Shown: positions 1-11,609, counted from the first letter of the stretch. The stretch is DNA of 64,000 nt from Escarpia spicata (GCA_963995525.1 OZ023213.1:21205526-21269525); one strand, 5' to 3'. Notes: generated by a model from the sequence alone, not told the origin. Program-made: numbers and translations.

Positions 1-126
1 TCACAATTAAAAAAGTCCTTATGACACTGGATTTAATGGTAAATAGTTCAGTATCAATAATGTAAAACTCGGCCAAAACGTGCGAAGTCATACATATTTT
101 CAGTTGTGAAATTAATGTTACTACAG

Positions 127-277
127 GCAATCAGAGAATGACCAGGCCATGGTGCAGGGCACGGCAGACTCTTGTACTGTCAGGTTCTTTCATCTCAAGT
201 GTCTGGGACTAAAGAACGCGCCCAAGAGAAAGTGGCTATGTTCGGACGGCAGGAAGTTAAAAAAGAAGAGTAACTAG
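127..277 (+). pseudogene. Decayed PHD zinc-finger terminal exon
   Basis: A TTACTACAG acceptor precedes an open frame that ends at TAG 275-277. The frame reads FFHLKCLGLKNAPKRKWLC, which is the second half of a PHD finger: the H-x2-C ligand pair, the conserved hydrophobic stretch, the Trp and the penultimate Cys. PHD fingers bind two zinc ions through a C4HC3 set and usually read histone H3 tails. Two ligand positions are glycine here: MVQG, where MVQC is expected, and CSDG, where the final C-x2-C pair should close. The fold should therefore not hold zinc. The first half would be in an exon to the left of the window. It is either a dead exon or the PHD end of a transposon-encoded protein. The family call is fairly secure; host or mobile origin is open. 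Confidence 0.6.
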
Positions 278-1759
278 GCAACTGCATATATGTGCATGTG
301 TGACAGTGATACTGCAGTCTACTTACGTGTGACTGGTGAATCTGTATCTGCTTTACCTGTTACATGTATTTTATGATATCCTACATGTATGAATAACCTA
401 AATCAGGCCAGACTTAATTGAAAGTTCGGTTTACGCACCTGGTTCCACTGACTATTGTGTAGATATTGCTGGAGTTACTGTAATATGTTAATGATATTAT
501 GTGCACAGTCATGACACAGCTATGTTGGAAAATACTTCTCTTGTGAACAATGAGCAATAAATCGTTCCTGGACTTCACAATATTAATTTTTATTATTGTT
601 CATTCACATGTGTTTGATAAGAATGAATATAATCACACCGATAACAAGGTTCAGTTCTCGGCACTCAAATATTTATTTATATCCTTTATTTTTTTATTGG
701 CATTCTAATACGTATCTTTATCCCGTGCAATAAAATGATTGCCATGTGTGTTTATGCTGGCAAATGAATGGGGAGGTGGAAACTGACTTCTTCAGGTAAT
801 TAGCTATAGTCACATAATGTCAATTTAGAGAGTATTAAGCACCCATGTAGCACTAACTCAACCACTAGCTTGTACTGTAGTTTTTCCATAACTAGTGTGG
901 TGAAATATAGTTTTGCAAAATAATTTGGTAGTGATTTCATTATTTAAGTTATTGTAGAAACTAATGATCAATTATAACCTTAGTTAATACGGCCTGTAAT
1001 CTGATATGGTATTGTCATATCAGCTCATAGTTAAAATTGTGGAAATATGATTTTTTCTGGTGGAAATGAAGTAAACAAATTTGGAAGACAAAAAACACAT
1101 ACCTGCGCTGATGAATGACAGGGAATACTAGGTTCGTTCAAGTGAATTAGCCACAATGTGAGCACACCCAATACAGGCTCATTTAGAAACTTGTTCAAAG
1201 CTGTTACTTACTACTGTATGCTATAATCTTAATTGACGTAACTACTACACCATTTTAGCTCAATTTAAATCATAACGAAAAAATGAATACAGGAATTCCA
1301 ACATTTTAAAAAGTGCATTTGTACACATTGTGACATTCTAGCACAAACAATGGATCATGAACTGTGGCCGTGGTGATCTTAAGGCGAGGACACCACTGTA
1401 TGTTTCCCTGAACTGCAGACTGTATTTTGAATACTTTGATATATCAATTGTAGGAATATCATCCCTACAATATTTGCAAACAGACCGAAGGTGGCCAAAC
1501 CCAATCGCACAGTTCCATTAGTTTCAATAAGTGCACCACCAAAAGCTAATCAGCAGCCCAAAAGTAATACAGGCATTTTTGTATATTTGTGATTGATGCT
1601 TGCTAATCATTGGCGTTTGTTCTTTTGTTCTATCGTTAATTTTTTGTTCGTTCTTTCGTTGATTAAAAAAAATTAATAGATTATACGAGTCATTGCAATT
1701 GTTCCTGTTATTAATTATTCAGCTTATGAAAATTAACCACTGAAAATTGCTTATTTCAG
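278..1759. other. AT-rich noncoding stretch
   Basis: No coding exon was recognised here. An AATAAA at 556-561 lies about 280 bases after the PHD-finger stop and could be its polyadenylation signal. Bases 846-950 resemble 33630-33720 in block B, so the ancestral duplicated segment probably reached at least this far left, with about 1.9 kb later missing from block B. Confidence 0.5.
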
Positions 1760-2882
1760 CTTCCCGGTTTACCGGACTCACAACTTACTGGCAGCAATAC
1801 ACTACCAGAAGCATACGGATTTGCCTGTGAAGATAACTCGCAAATCGTTCAGGAATTTTAAGGTAAAACCTAAAATTTGATAATTATAATAATACGTTGC
1901 TTTTTGCACCAACGATCCCTAAAATAAACCTATTGTATTCTTCTAAATCTTTAGGAATAAAAAGCACATACAGCGTGTATGTATATATCTACATTTCACC
2001 TTTTCTGACATTCACATCCGCCATTTTAAAGATGGCCGTCGTCAATACAAATGTCACCAAATCTTAGTAAATTAGTCATGCAGAGCAGTACTTTATATAC
2101 GTATGTATATAGATTTGTGGACAACGATTTCAAAAAAAGTTAAATTTAATCTTCGTCGACATTGATATATTCGCCATTTTTAAAGGTAAATGGTCAAGGC
2201 CCATTACTGCCGTATCTTAAGAATGCTGTAACCTAGAGCCACATAGTTGATGTCAAAAATGAGATTTTCATATGTGACGATTTCCGATATATTACTTTTG
2301 ACTTTTCCAACATTCACATCAATAGTTAGTGGACGTGTGGTGCAGAACTCAGCTTATTATTATCGACTTTTAGGTTTCCATTGTATTTTGACTTAAAACT
2401 CCTGGGCTAATGGGCACTGCGTAAGTACAGAACGTGTAAATAATTATGTTATGCATTATAATAATGAGTGCAGTCTATTGCCATTCCATTATACGACGAA
2501 CTGTTGTTTGTATTTATGCGTGTTGGTGATGACTATAATGTTCAGTGTTTTTGTTTGCGAAAAACCTTTTACACAAAATAAGTACGTTTATTGTGTTGCA
2601 ATGCACAAACTTAAATACAAAGCATAATCGAAATGTATTGTATATAGTACGTTCTATAATACGCAGTCATACCTAATATTTTAAGTAACTTTATTTTCGC
2701 GTGTAATATTTTCGCTATTTACATTACAATGATAGCCTGCTGAATTGACTAATCAAGTTGTTGCAAATGTCATACTGTCAGTCAAACGCATGACAACAGT
2801 AATTAACCTTTTTTTATTTTATATTTTACAGTTACCGCCAAGTATTAAACGAAAGAAGGAAGAAATGGACTATTTCCCCTAG
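1760..2882 (+). CDS. Last two exons of an unrecognised spliced gene (5' end not identified)
   Basis: The first exon is 1760-1862, between a CTTATTTCAG acceptor and an AAG|GTAAAA donor. Its open frame contains YRTHNLLAAIHYQKH and ends KSFRNFK. The second exon is 2832-2882, after a pyrimidine-rich TTTTACAG acceptor, and reads LPPSIKRKKEEMDYFP followed by TAG. The phases match, giving a basic C-terminus of about 50 residues. A polyadenylation signal follows at 3068. I do not recognise the family; a transposon-encoded DNA-binding protein is possible but not shown. Only the second exon has a counterpart in block B (33775-33826), and there its first codon is TGA, so that copy is dead. Upstream exons were not found. 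Confidence 0.5.
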
Positions 2883-3067
2883 CGCCAGCAGAAGAACTGT
2901 GACGATATAGTTAGCTTATAAGAGATGATAATGTGTGACTGTGAGACACGCACGCACACGAACGGACGCAGGCAAGCACGCGCTCCCCACCCCCCTCCAC
3001 ACACACACACGATGCACATACTTGTAATACTACCATTGGAATTACTTATTGTATGGCATTACAGTAT

Positions 3068-3073
3068 AATAAA
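3068..3073 (+). terminator. Polyadenylation signal AATAAA
   Basis: A canonical AATAAA lies 186 bases after the TAG at 2880-2882, and a T-rich, GT-containing stretch follows within 40 bases. The block B equivalent near 33990 reads ATAATAAATAA. It is the likely cleavage signal of the two-exon gene. Confidence 0.5.
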
Positions 3074-3584
3074 GAATGTATTAGTAACGTAAATATGTCT
3101 TTGTCCATTTAACTGTCATCTTCAGTGTAAATCAGTTGCTCCTGTTCTACTACTATGATATTTTATTGAAGTATCTAGTATAGCTGTTACGAGAAAACGC
3201 AGCATGAATGTGCGATGGATATCACCCAAAGCTTTCCAATCAAAGAAATTGAGTATTTTTTGGTAAAATGGCCTGCTAACACACACATACATACACGCAA
3301 ATAATTGGTTTCCACACAAAAGACTTTTTATAAATAACGTAGCTTAGCACGGATCTCTCCTGTGACATTTTGCAGTTACATCGGGAATTTGTGCAGATTT
3401 AAAATTACATTGTGACCACGTTGTTTCTCGCGTATTCTTCGTCAGTTTGATAGGTTAGGTAAGTATTGTTTCCGACTAGTTCAGTTGGCAGCAGTGATTT
3501 ATATTTATTCTTAGATTAATTGTCATAACATCATTTGTCAATACATACCCAGTATTGGTTTCAACCTAGGTTTTTCTCAAAGAG

Positions 3585-3921
3585 CAGGGGTGGATCCAGA
3601 TAGGGTAGTCTAGGAGACGGGCACAAAAACCTATCCTTGTGGAGGAACCGAATAGTGTCGAAAATGTTTCGCTGCTGCGCCGCCGTATCTGCAGTTTCTC
3701 CGCTGAGCAAGATTAGTGAACATCGGAAGACAAGGGGAGGGGTGCTATTGAATATTTATCGCCGCCGCCTCGGTGTAACTTCGGTTTATGTAACCTGAAC
3801 GGGGGCACATTTCCAAGGGTCTAGGGTGCATGGTCACGTGGGCCCATTCAAAAGGGTCTACGGGCACAGAAATCCCAATGGTCTAGGGGGCACTTGCTCC
3901 CAGGCTACCCTGGATCCGCCT
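3585..3921. mobile_element. Non-autonomous hAT-like MITE (copy A)
   Basis: The left end is CAGGGGTGGATCCAGA. The right end, read on the other strand, is GGCGGATCCAGGGTAG, giving imperfect terminal inverted repeats of the CAGGGGCGGATCCAGG type seen in many animal hAT elements. The interior contains repeated AGGGTCTAGGGGGCA-like phrases and no transposase. The same element lies at 34542-34881 at the equivalent position in block B, so it predates the duplication. An exact target duplication could not be fixed because the terminal bases are eroded. Confidence 0.6.
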
Positions 3922-4454
3922 AAGAAGAGTATTTTATAGACTGTATAACCAGATACCTTCTATTGAGAAAGTGCTATTCTCTTTATGTCATGTTTTAGTT
4001 CTACTTGAATAACAAACAAGGTTTCGATGTGCTAATAGTGTCATATATTTATATATATCCGATATACATTTAAATGTAGGGCAGTAAATCACCATACAAA
4101 TATTTCTTATATCTGGAAACTATGTTGATTCCAATGCGGCTCATGGATTTTGTCTCGTTATATTTGTCATAATAATCCGTTATGATTCCTGGATATATAG
4201 TACCACCATAAACAAATAACATTTCTTGAGAAGATTGATTTGGGGATGTATGGCATCCTTTGTTTCCATTAAAAAATGTGTCATGTAATATATATATATA
4301 TATATATAAACAAATTGGTAGCACTAACATATTCTTAGTTAAAACATACAAAAACAGTAAAAAGCAGCTACAAGAAATTGGGTTTTAGTTGCAAATGTTA
4401 TGTATTTTAGCTACAGGCAAATTTATTTTTAATTTTTAAATCACCCAAATCGTA

Positions 4455-4725
4455 CCAATTATTTATTCAGTCATCTCATTTCATCGGAACAATCACCAAA
4501 CTGTGATGGGTCATATAAAATATATAATATTAAAGTAATCGTTGAAGTTTTTGTACATATCACAATTCAAAATAATTAAATTTGCATACAAATCACGTAG
4601 AAACGTTGCAATTATTTATTGAGCCATCTGAACTTCGTTACGTTTCATCAGAACAATCATCAGGCTATATCACTTCTTATACAATTAAAAATATTGAGGT
4701 TATCGATGAAAATGTTGAGCAATGA
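4455..4725. repeat. Two-unit degenerate tandem repeat
   Basis: Two units, at about 4455-4560 and 4605-4725, share AATTATTTATT, a CATCAGAACAATCA-like phrase and AATATT..TTATCG..GAAGTT in the same order. Both units recur in block B at about 35360-35640. This is probably the end of a mobile element. No coding frame is supported. Confidence 0.45.
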
Positions 4726-5155
4726 TAATGCAAAGAACTGCATTTTCTGCGTGCGTATGGTCTGGCTTGGCGCACCTCCAGAATGACGGACGAACTGCTT
4801 CATGACGTACTTTTTCGAAAAATGTAAATAGCGCGCGCTGGACCGTCTTGTGTTGATATACGATCTTTGGTTCCAGTGTCAACACGCCAAATGACAATAC
4901 TTAAATGCGGCAGTGCGTCATTCCAACACTCGTTGTTCGTGCTGCGCAATACAGAATGTTCTAAATTCTGAAATACTAGATATACGTGTGCTTTATTAGA
5001 GGTTTTTTTAAAAACAGTATCAGACCGGTCGTTGGTTTTAACGTTACGTACTGTGCTGCGTGTCATAAAGTAATGCATGTGATTATTATAGAAAATTGTA
5101 TTAAAATACAAATGTATAATTTTTATGTAATTAATTAATCATGTAGCATGTAAAG

Positions 5156-5419
5156 GTGTATCACTATATGTATAACCGTTTGTGTGTATATGTGTATGTA
5201 TGTATGTATCATTGTCTATATCATTGTATGTATGCACTCACCAACACACACAGACACAGACAGACACACACAGACACACAGACGCACGCACGCACGCCCG
5301 CTCGCACGCACACACACACACACACATACACACAGTATATCAGCAAATATTAACACCGATTTATGTTCGAATAAATACTCAAGCGACATTCGCACGCACG
5401 CACGTACGCACACGCACAC

Positions 5420-5457
<38 letters not shown>

Positions 5458-5458
5458 T
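5156..5458. repeat. (CA)n/(CG)n compound microsatellite
   Basis: Two runs of CA and CACG dinucleotides, at 5240-5335 and 5389-5452, surround a short unique spacer. They generate low-complexity reading frames on both strands that are not genes. Confidence 0.9.
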
Positions 5459-5720
5459 GGAAACGTGATCGTTCCAACATTTGATTGGACGATATTTGTG
5501 TGCACCCTTTAAATCATTGTAACTTTAAAAGTAACCATCATAATTCAATACTACCAGGAGGTAGTATTATTGTGCCTAAGCTGACAGACACAACTACATT
5601 TGCTTCACTGTATTGGTAATTATGAATACAATGAAAATTTAAATGCATACAATAAAAGGTGTGTGCATGTAAGTAATTTTTGTGTTTGTTTTTAATTTTT
5701 TAATATTGTTTGTTTCCTAG

Positions 5721-5993
5721 GTTATATGTGATGCGGACCTTGTCTTCATCAATTGCATTGCCAAATGGCCAGGAAGTGTTCACGATTCCCGGATCCTACG
5801 CGAGTCATCTCTCTTCGATGCTTTGCCTTTCAGGGGAGTCATCCTGGAAGATATTGGCTATATGCTGCGCGACTGGTTATTCACTCCACTTCCGAACCCC
5901 ACTACACGCCAAGAGAGAACCTACAACTTCCGACACAGTTCTGCTTGTTCTGTTCTGTTAACACATACTGTGCATGCAATTTTAATAATATAA
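5721..5993 (+). pseudogene. PIF/Harbinger (HARBI1-like) transposase exon, truncated
   Basis: After a TTTGTTTCCTAG acceptor the frame begins VICDADL and continues through WPGSVHDSRIL, then EDIGYMLRDWLFTP, then RQERTYNFRHSSA. These are the ordered landmarks of the DDE_Tnp_4 nuclease domain of HARBI1 and PIF/Harbinger transposases. The first Asp is in CDAD, the second in EDIGY (usually GDSGY), and the Glu in QERTYN. Similarity stops about 78 residues in, just after RHSSA, and the frame ends at TAA 5991-5993, so the C-terminal helices are missing. No N-terminal part was found upstream. Such transposases cut and paste with a TWA target. It is a dead fragment of a transposon or of a domesticated relative, present only in block A. 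Confidence 0.75.
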
Positions 5994-6382
5994 TTATTGC
6001 TTTTATTTTCTAATTATTTAGTGATACATTGACTTAAACAATAAATAATTAAAAAATGTCATGTTAATTACCCATGGCTAAGCATATGTATTCTTGTATT
6101 GTGGCTACGTGTTTTGCTGTATAAATTTCTACTGAATATGATAATAGTCTGACATAATTATGTCACCGTTATTCTTATTGGGTGCTTTGTGCTTGTTCTG
6201 CTCTGTTGCTGCACGGAATAAAGATTTTCTGTTATGCAATCCATTGACGTCTAATAATTTTAATGTGCTTTTTTTCTAATCACACTAGAATACATCGTTC
6301 TATTTCAGTTTTGTATAGCTTGCCATGTCTTCATCTTTGCTATAATAGAAAGTTACTGTGAATCCCCAGCTGTACGCTAATA

Positions 6383-7066
6383 TTGAAATTAGCAATAATT
6401 ATATTACTAGCAGGAGATGTTACACGAAACATTCCGGTGACCATTACAAGTGTTCGATCTGTTCGAGATAAGACAGCCTCACTTTGTGATTTATTAATTT
6501 CAAAGAAAATAGAAATCGTTGCTGTAACTGAGACCTGGCTCAGGCCACATGATACTGCTGCATGCATTGCTGACGTTTCTCCTTCTGATTACACCTTTCA
6601 CCATCGACCACGTTCAGTCGGACACGGTGGTGGTGTTTTCTTTCTATCACAGCAGTTCAAAGGTAACTTACATTCCAATACTGAATACTCCAGTTCTGAT
6701 TCCATTTATGCTGACATTTTAGATTCTTCTTTCTCCGCATACTTTGTTTGTATATATCGCCCTCCAGGACACCCAGCAAATTTCTTTGAAGACTTTCATG
6801 ATCTGTTAAAAAATCTGGCAAGCAGTCAATCAGACTTTTACATTCTTGGTGATTTTAATCTTCATTTGGATATACCTTGCACAACTATGTTTGATGATAT
6901 TATGGCATCCTTCTATTTGAAACAACATGTTACCTTTTCGACACACATATATATGGCCATTAGCTTGACCTCTTGCGTTCAACTTGTAACAATATCCAAA
7001 CACCTACTGTTTCAGATGGGTTATGAGATCACCATACTGCCATTGATAATGTTAACATTTCTGTAA
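6383..7066 (+). pseudogene. LINE apurinic-type endonuclease domain, copy A
   Basis: The open frame of 227 codons begins with a hydrophobic stretch and LLAGDV, a common opening for CR1-type ORF2 endonucleases. It continues through SVRDKTASLCDLL, the catalytic Glu in VTETWL, and the Asp and Asn of GDFNLHLD. After about residue 190 the usual Asp-His end of the domain is replaced by unrelated sequence, so the domain is broken. In a living element this enzyme nicks target DNA for target-primed reverse transcription. Confidence 0.8.
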
Positions 7067-7724
7067 CTACATTAGAGTCGAAACACAATGTGTCTTACAG
7101 AGCTTTTCGCAGGATTGACAGGCTTTAATGGCTGATACCCTTAAACCTGAACTTATCATATATTCAAAAGAACATTTATTTGACTGTCAGTACAGTCAAA
7201 TATTAAATGCATTACTTAACAAAAATTCACCTATGAAATTCTAATGTGTGTCAGAAAGGCCACCGGCTTCATGGATGACTTCCGAAAGTATACTACCTAA
7301 AAGGCTTCGTCGTTATTTAGAGCGTGTATGGTGCAAATCACGCTCGCTTTTAGAAAGTTCGCGATATTCTAAGCAATGTCACCTCTATAGCAGACAAATG
7401 ACCAAAGCTAAAGCAGATTATTATACAAATATGGTCATAAATAAGTCTGATAATCCGTGTTAGTTATGGAACTGCATCAATAACATTCTACATAGACGGC
7501 CTGCTCCATCGCTACCTGTTCATGTGTCAATTAATCTCTATGTGACTCGTTCTCTATTCACTTTAAGAATAAAATCTGTATTATTCGTTCTGCTTTCCAC
7601 GAGTAAATTCTCTACTTGTATCATTTGAACCTGCAACAGTTGATGAAGTTAGGAAAATAATTAATTTGTATCCACCCAAATAAATCTTGTGAACTTGGTA
7701 CATTTCCAACAATATTGCTAAAGC

Positions 7725-9212
7725 ATGTCTCAATACATTAATTGGACCTATTTAACAAATATTTATAATGCATCACTTTGGTCTGGCTGTTTTCCTGATG
7801 ATTTCAAATACGCCCATGTCACTGCACTTCTTAAGAAGTCATCTCTGCCTAAACAACACTTAAACAGTTATAAACCTATTTCTAACCTCAGCTTTATTTC
7901 CAAAATAGTGCAAAAGTTGTAGCAAGTCGTCTAAGGCCTCACATTAGCACAAATGTCTTAACTAATGTGTCACAATCTGCATATAGACAGTTTCATTCAA
8001 CAGAGACTGATCTCTTAAAGGTTCATCCTGACATTGACTTAGTTCCGTTGGTGTCTTAGCCACGTTGGGGACGTTGCGGACACGTTGGTGTCTTAGCCAA
8101 CTTGTCTTAGACAACTTGAACATTAATAATGGTAAAGTGACTGCACTTAAATTACAAGACCACTCTGCCGTTTTTGACACGACTGATCACAGCATTCTCA
8201 TTGAACGCGTATTAATGTGGTACGGCATATCTGGCACACCTCTAAGCTGGTTTTCTTCATACCTAACTGATCGATACCAAACCATAAAGATTGGGAACTG
8301 CTTTTTCGGCTGCACTGCCAACTTTATTTGGTGATCCCCATGGTTCTGTTCTTGGGCCATGGGTGTCTACTCTTTACACCATGCCTCTGAACTCAGTTAT
8401 ACAAAGACATCACTAAATGTTTGATCATCATCTTTATGCTGATGATATTCAGATCTACATTTCGTTGGCTACCCCGGATACAAATCGCTTCCTTAACCAA
8501 CTTAGTGATTGCCTCCAATATATCTTCCACTGGGTGAATGACAGCAAATTGAAACTGGTTGCAAATAAAATTGAATTATTCATGTCTGACACTCCAATGC
8601 AACGTAGTCAACGTTGTATCAGCATATCACGCCAGCTACCTTGGTGCGGAATCTAGGAGTGGTCTTTAATAGTAACTTCAATTTCCGACAACACATATCT
8701 CAAACGTGTTGCTTCTGCTTTCATCATATTCGTGATCTTCGCCGAATTCGCTGGTATATGTCATTTTCTGGTGCTGGTAATATTGCAACAGCGTTTGTTA
8801 GCTTGTATACTGCAATTCCCTCGTTTACAATATCGCTAGCAAGGATATTACAAAACTTCAACGTGTCCAAAATTGTCTGGCAAGGGTAGTTACAAGACCT
8901 CATTTTTCTCACTCTGTACCACTTTTGATGTCTTTGCATTGATTTCCTGTACGATACCGTATAATACTTAAGATTTGTACCATTACATATCAGGTCCTAT
9001 AAGAAAACCTATCCAGCTTCGATCATCAGATTTCTAGTTTTGACATACGTTTTGTTCCTAGAGTTAATACAAACATTGGAACTAGAGCTTGTTCTGTTGC
9101 TGCACCATCTCTTTGGAATATGCTTCCTCTTAGTGTTAGATCAGTTGAAAATATTAAACAATTCCGTCGTCATTTAAAAACTTATCTTTATAACCTTGCT
9201 TATCAATCATAG
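7725..9212 (+). pseudogene. LINE reverse transcriptase, frameshifted, copy A
   Basis: Pieces in three frames together cover the domain. NIYNASLWSGCFPDDFKYA leads in, FDTTDHSILIERVLMWYGI carries an RT motif with its Asp, YADDIQIYIS is the catalytic box, and VRNLGVVFNSNFNFRQHIS begins the C-terminal part. The end reads SLWNMLPLSVRSVEN and then a stop. The GVPQGSVLGPLLF box that is partly readable in copy 2 is corrupted here near 8330-8360. Frame breaks show that it is inactive. Confidence 0.8.
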
Positions 9213-9293
9213 CTCCTTAGCGCCTTGATCCATCTGTTGACAACTGGAATACAGCCTATGGATTTTGTTATTGACCAACCATTTTGTCTTGAT

Positions 9294-9328
9294 GCGCCTC
9301 TGAGCTTGGTTTCCAAGGATTTAGGCGC
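9294..9328 (+). other. 3'-UTR hairpin of the LINE
   Basis: GCGCC at 9294-9298 pairs with GGCGC at 9324-9328, and inside it CTTGG pairs with CCAAG across TTT. The same nested hairpin is at 25734-25768 in copy 2 and 38471-38505 in copy 3, where GGCAC breaks one pair. A structured 3' end followed by a short microsatellite is the usual recognition region for this type of reverse transcriptase. Confidence 0.6.
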
Positions 9329-9592
9329 AATAGAAGTTATCATATTAGTATTAGTATTATTATTAACATGTTTGAGTAGCAATCAATAAATGTTATTGCG
9401 CAAATGTTTATTGAACGCATAGGACGTACGACTAGTTTCGTTGCTGTCTTAGCCAACGAAAGAGTGATAATTATCTGGATTGTCGAAATGGAAGTTTCAA
9501 TGTTGAACAGGGGCACACGTTTAAAATTAAATAGTCACTCTAATTAATGTCTTACATCACACCTAGATGTGTATATAAATTGTTTATGGTAT

Positions 9593-9951
9593 CATCATCA
9601 TCATCATCATCATCATTGTGTAGCCGTAGTGTCCCGTGGTTGGGCGAAGACCTCAGCATGTCGTTTCCAGATCTGCCTGTCTTGCACTATCTTCTGCCAG
9701 ATGGTGCCTTTTTTCCTGTACGCCTCTAGCTCGTTTCTCCACCGTCTCGCTTCTTCCAGATCGTTTCCCTTCCTAACGGCTCCAGGTGGAAACACGCGAT
9801 GTCCATCGGCTATCTCGTAGTCTACTGATGTGTCCAGCCCAGGTCCATTTATGGCAAAGGTGTGAGAAATGTTACAGTTTAACACAACCCTGTCTCTAGT
9901 ATTAAGCACAGGTGCATTAAATACGCGCTGAGCAGGCAGCATAGTTCTCAA
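9593..9951 (-). mobile_element. RTE/Ingi-like LINE C-terminus and (TGA)n tail, copy A
   Basis: On the minus strand the frame ends RRWRNELEAYRKKG, then QDRQIWKRHAEVFAQ, then a stop. The W-R-x-E-L and DR-x-x-W-x-x-x-x-E-x-F spacing is typical of the last residues of several LINE reverse transcriptases. The stop runs into (TGA)n at 9593-9620, a microsatellite tail common in RTE and related clades. The rest of the 112-codon frame upstream is not recognised. The counterpart in block B is at 38705-39029, shortened and shifted. Confidence 0.6.
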
Positions 9952-9959
9952 AAGATAAA

Positions 9960-11040
9960 TGTGTCCTGTCTAACCTCCTTTTATAACTCAGACAAAAGAT
10001 CATAATATTGAAAAACTGCAGCAAAAACCAGTCGCTTCTCTATGGCTATGGCGTGCGGGTATGCTTGTGCTCGTCTATGTGATTTCTTTCTTTGCATAGA
10101 TAGCATGGTCGAAGTAAAAAGGACAGTTTATTAGACATCTGGTGGCAACAAAACAACGAGAACTCGTATGAATCAAAACAGGTGCGGAAGGTAATGATGA
10201 TACATGAGCCGCGTGCAATGCTTCAACGTTTTGCCTAGCGACACGTTTAACTGGTTGATAGAGGTTAGTGTGGATGGTCATGAACATGCAGTAATTGTGT
10301 CACTTAATTATCTCACATAATTGTGCAACACAACGTTGTAGTGTTATATGACGGCGATATTGTCGATTCCAACATACCGTTGAAGAATGCATATTATTAG
10401 AAAATGTACAACATAATTAAATGCGCAAATATATTGGAAACAATATGTACACATGTTACATACCAACATTAAAATGCGCGTGCTTTGTATACAGCGAGCA
10501 ATAAGTCATTGATGAAATTGAGCAACATATATTGCAGCCAGGTTCGTGGCATTATATAAATGGTTAGCCATTTATTATTATTTACGGTTGTTCTTGTCGA
10601 TACTATAGTGTTAGAACAGCGTTCTTTTAAATGAAGTCATTGGTAGTTTGCATATATTGTGTTTGTTGGTTTGGCAAATCCAGTGCAGTATATTTGTCAA
10701 ACAATGATAGCTTGTGCTCAATGAAAGCCCTGCACAAATTCAATGGTGATACCAAATAATGTTCCCCTTTTAAGAACTGTACAAATTAATGAATATAATT
10801 GTAGTGTTTCCCTGGATAAAATGATACGCGAGCGCTGCAGGCGCGAAGCGTTGCTAGGGGATCCGGGGGCATGCTCTACGGGATATTTTTTTAATTAGCT
10901 TTAAAATGGTGCGTTCTGGGGTATGTTTGAACCTTTACTCTTGGATATAGAGGGGAAGATATAAAACAAGAAGACACTACTTGAAAATGTAGTAAACAAT
11001 ATTTTTAAAGTAAATAATCATGATTGTTTCATCGTGTTAA
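9960..11040. other. Block A interior without genes
   Basis: This stretch aligns with 41600-43140 of block B apart from a microsatellite that is far longer in B. Bases 9974-9981 (CCTCCTTT) are the empty site of the 2.5-kb hAT element that interrupts B. Near 10800 a GTGTTTCCCTGG phrase and a GGCGCGAAGCGTTGC phrase resemble an end of another hAT family. No reading frame is supported. Confidence 0.6.
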
Positions 11041-11049
11041 GGTGGGGTT

Positions 11050-11606
11050 TCCATGTTACCACTGGTAGAAATATTGAAATCCACAAATATAGGACACTTA
11101 CGCTGAATTATTGCATGTACCGTTTGCAAAAACCAGCGTGTTATACAAAACCATTAGACACCGTCGTGTTAAACTATGGGACTATAAGGTAAACCTGTGG
11201 ACTGGAGGCCTACTTAGGCATTTGTAGCATTTAAATGTCAACTGAAGAGATTTTTGTCAGTAAACAATATTAGTGTCTTAGATAATAACATTCATTGTTA
11301 CAATCGTAATGTGTATATTCACGAGAATAGTATTGCTGTGATTTGTGCGGCTCTTTTTGTTTTATTTTCTTTAACTGCACAAACTGTTTTCTTGTTGTTA
11401 AATAATTGTTCAACTTGCGCCATAAAATTAGATATGTATGTCCTGAAATTACATATGCAATGCATGCATTGAGAGGGAAACCAAACACTCGTGGCTTAGC
11501 ACCCACATTATAGGAACTACGATATTATATGAATGCAACATACAATTGAATGTATAGCATCGTAGTTTCTAAAATAAACCCTCATCATCATCAACAACAA
11601 CCACCG
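11050..11606 (+). mobile_element. LINE 3' end (RT C-terminus), copy A
   Basis: Across shifted frames the translation resembles the conserved tail of a non-LTR reverse transcriptase. The better preserved B copy reads KYDTRHAELLHVPF, KTIRHRRVKLWDY and then FKCQLKRFL. An approximately 330-base 3' UTR follows and ends in (CAT)n/(CAA)n at 11581-11606. Inside the UTR, GGAACTACGATA at about 11513 is repeated inverted near 11560. The insertion predates the A/B duplication. Confidence 0.6.
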
Positions 11607-11609
11607 ACG

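Larger units (their letters stand above)
6340..9375 (+). mobile_element. CR1/L2-like LINE, near full-length ORF2 but dead (copy A)
   Basis: The order is endonuclease (about 6383-7066), linker (7248-7463), reverse transcriptase (7725-8656), C-terminal segment ending at TAG 9210-9212, and a 3' tail ending in (TTA)n near 9375. Endonuclease landmarks are AVTETWL, YRPP and LGDFNLHLD. Reverse transcriptase landmarks are FDTTDHSIL and YADDIQIYI. The frame shifts at several places, so the element cannot make a working protein. No ORF1 was seen upstream. Related copies lie at about 22150-25790 and 35885-38545. The clade label CR1/L2 rests on motif style and the microsatellite tail; it is not a phylogenetic placement. 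Confidence 0.85.

Noticed and set aside
4600..4725. Minus-strand CTGATGA and GAAAC words suggesting a hammerhead ribozyme
   Set aside because: The spacing does not allow stem II between CTGATGA and GAAA, and no closing stem I or III was found in either the A or B copy.
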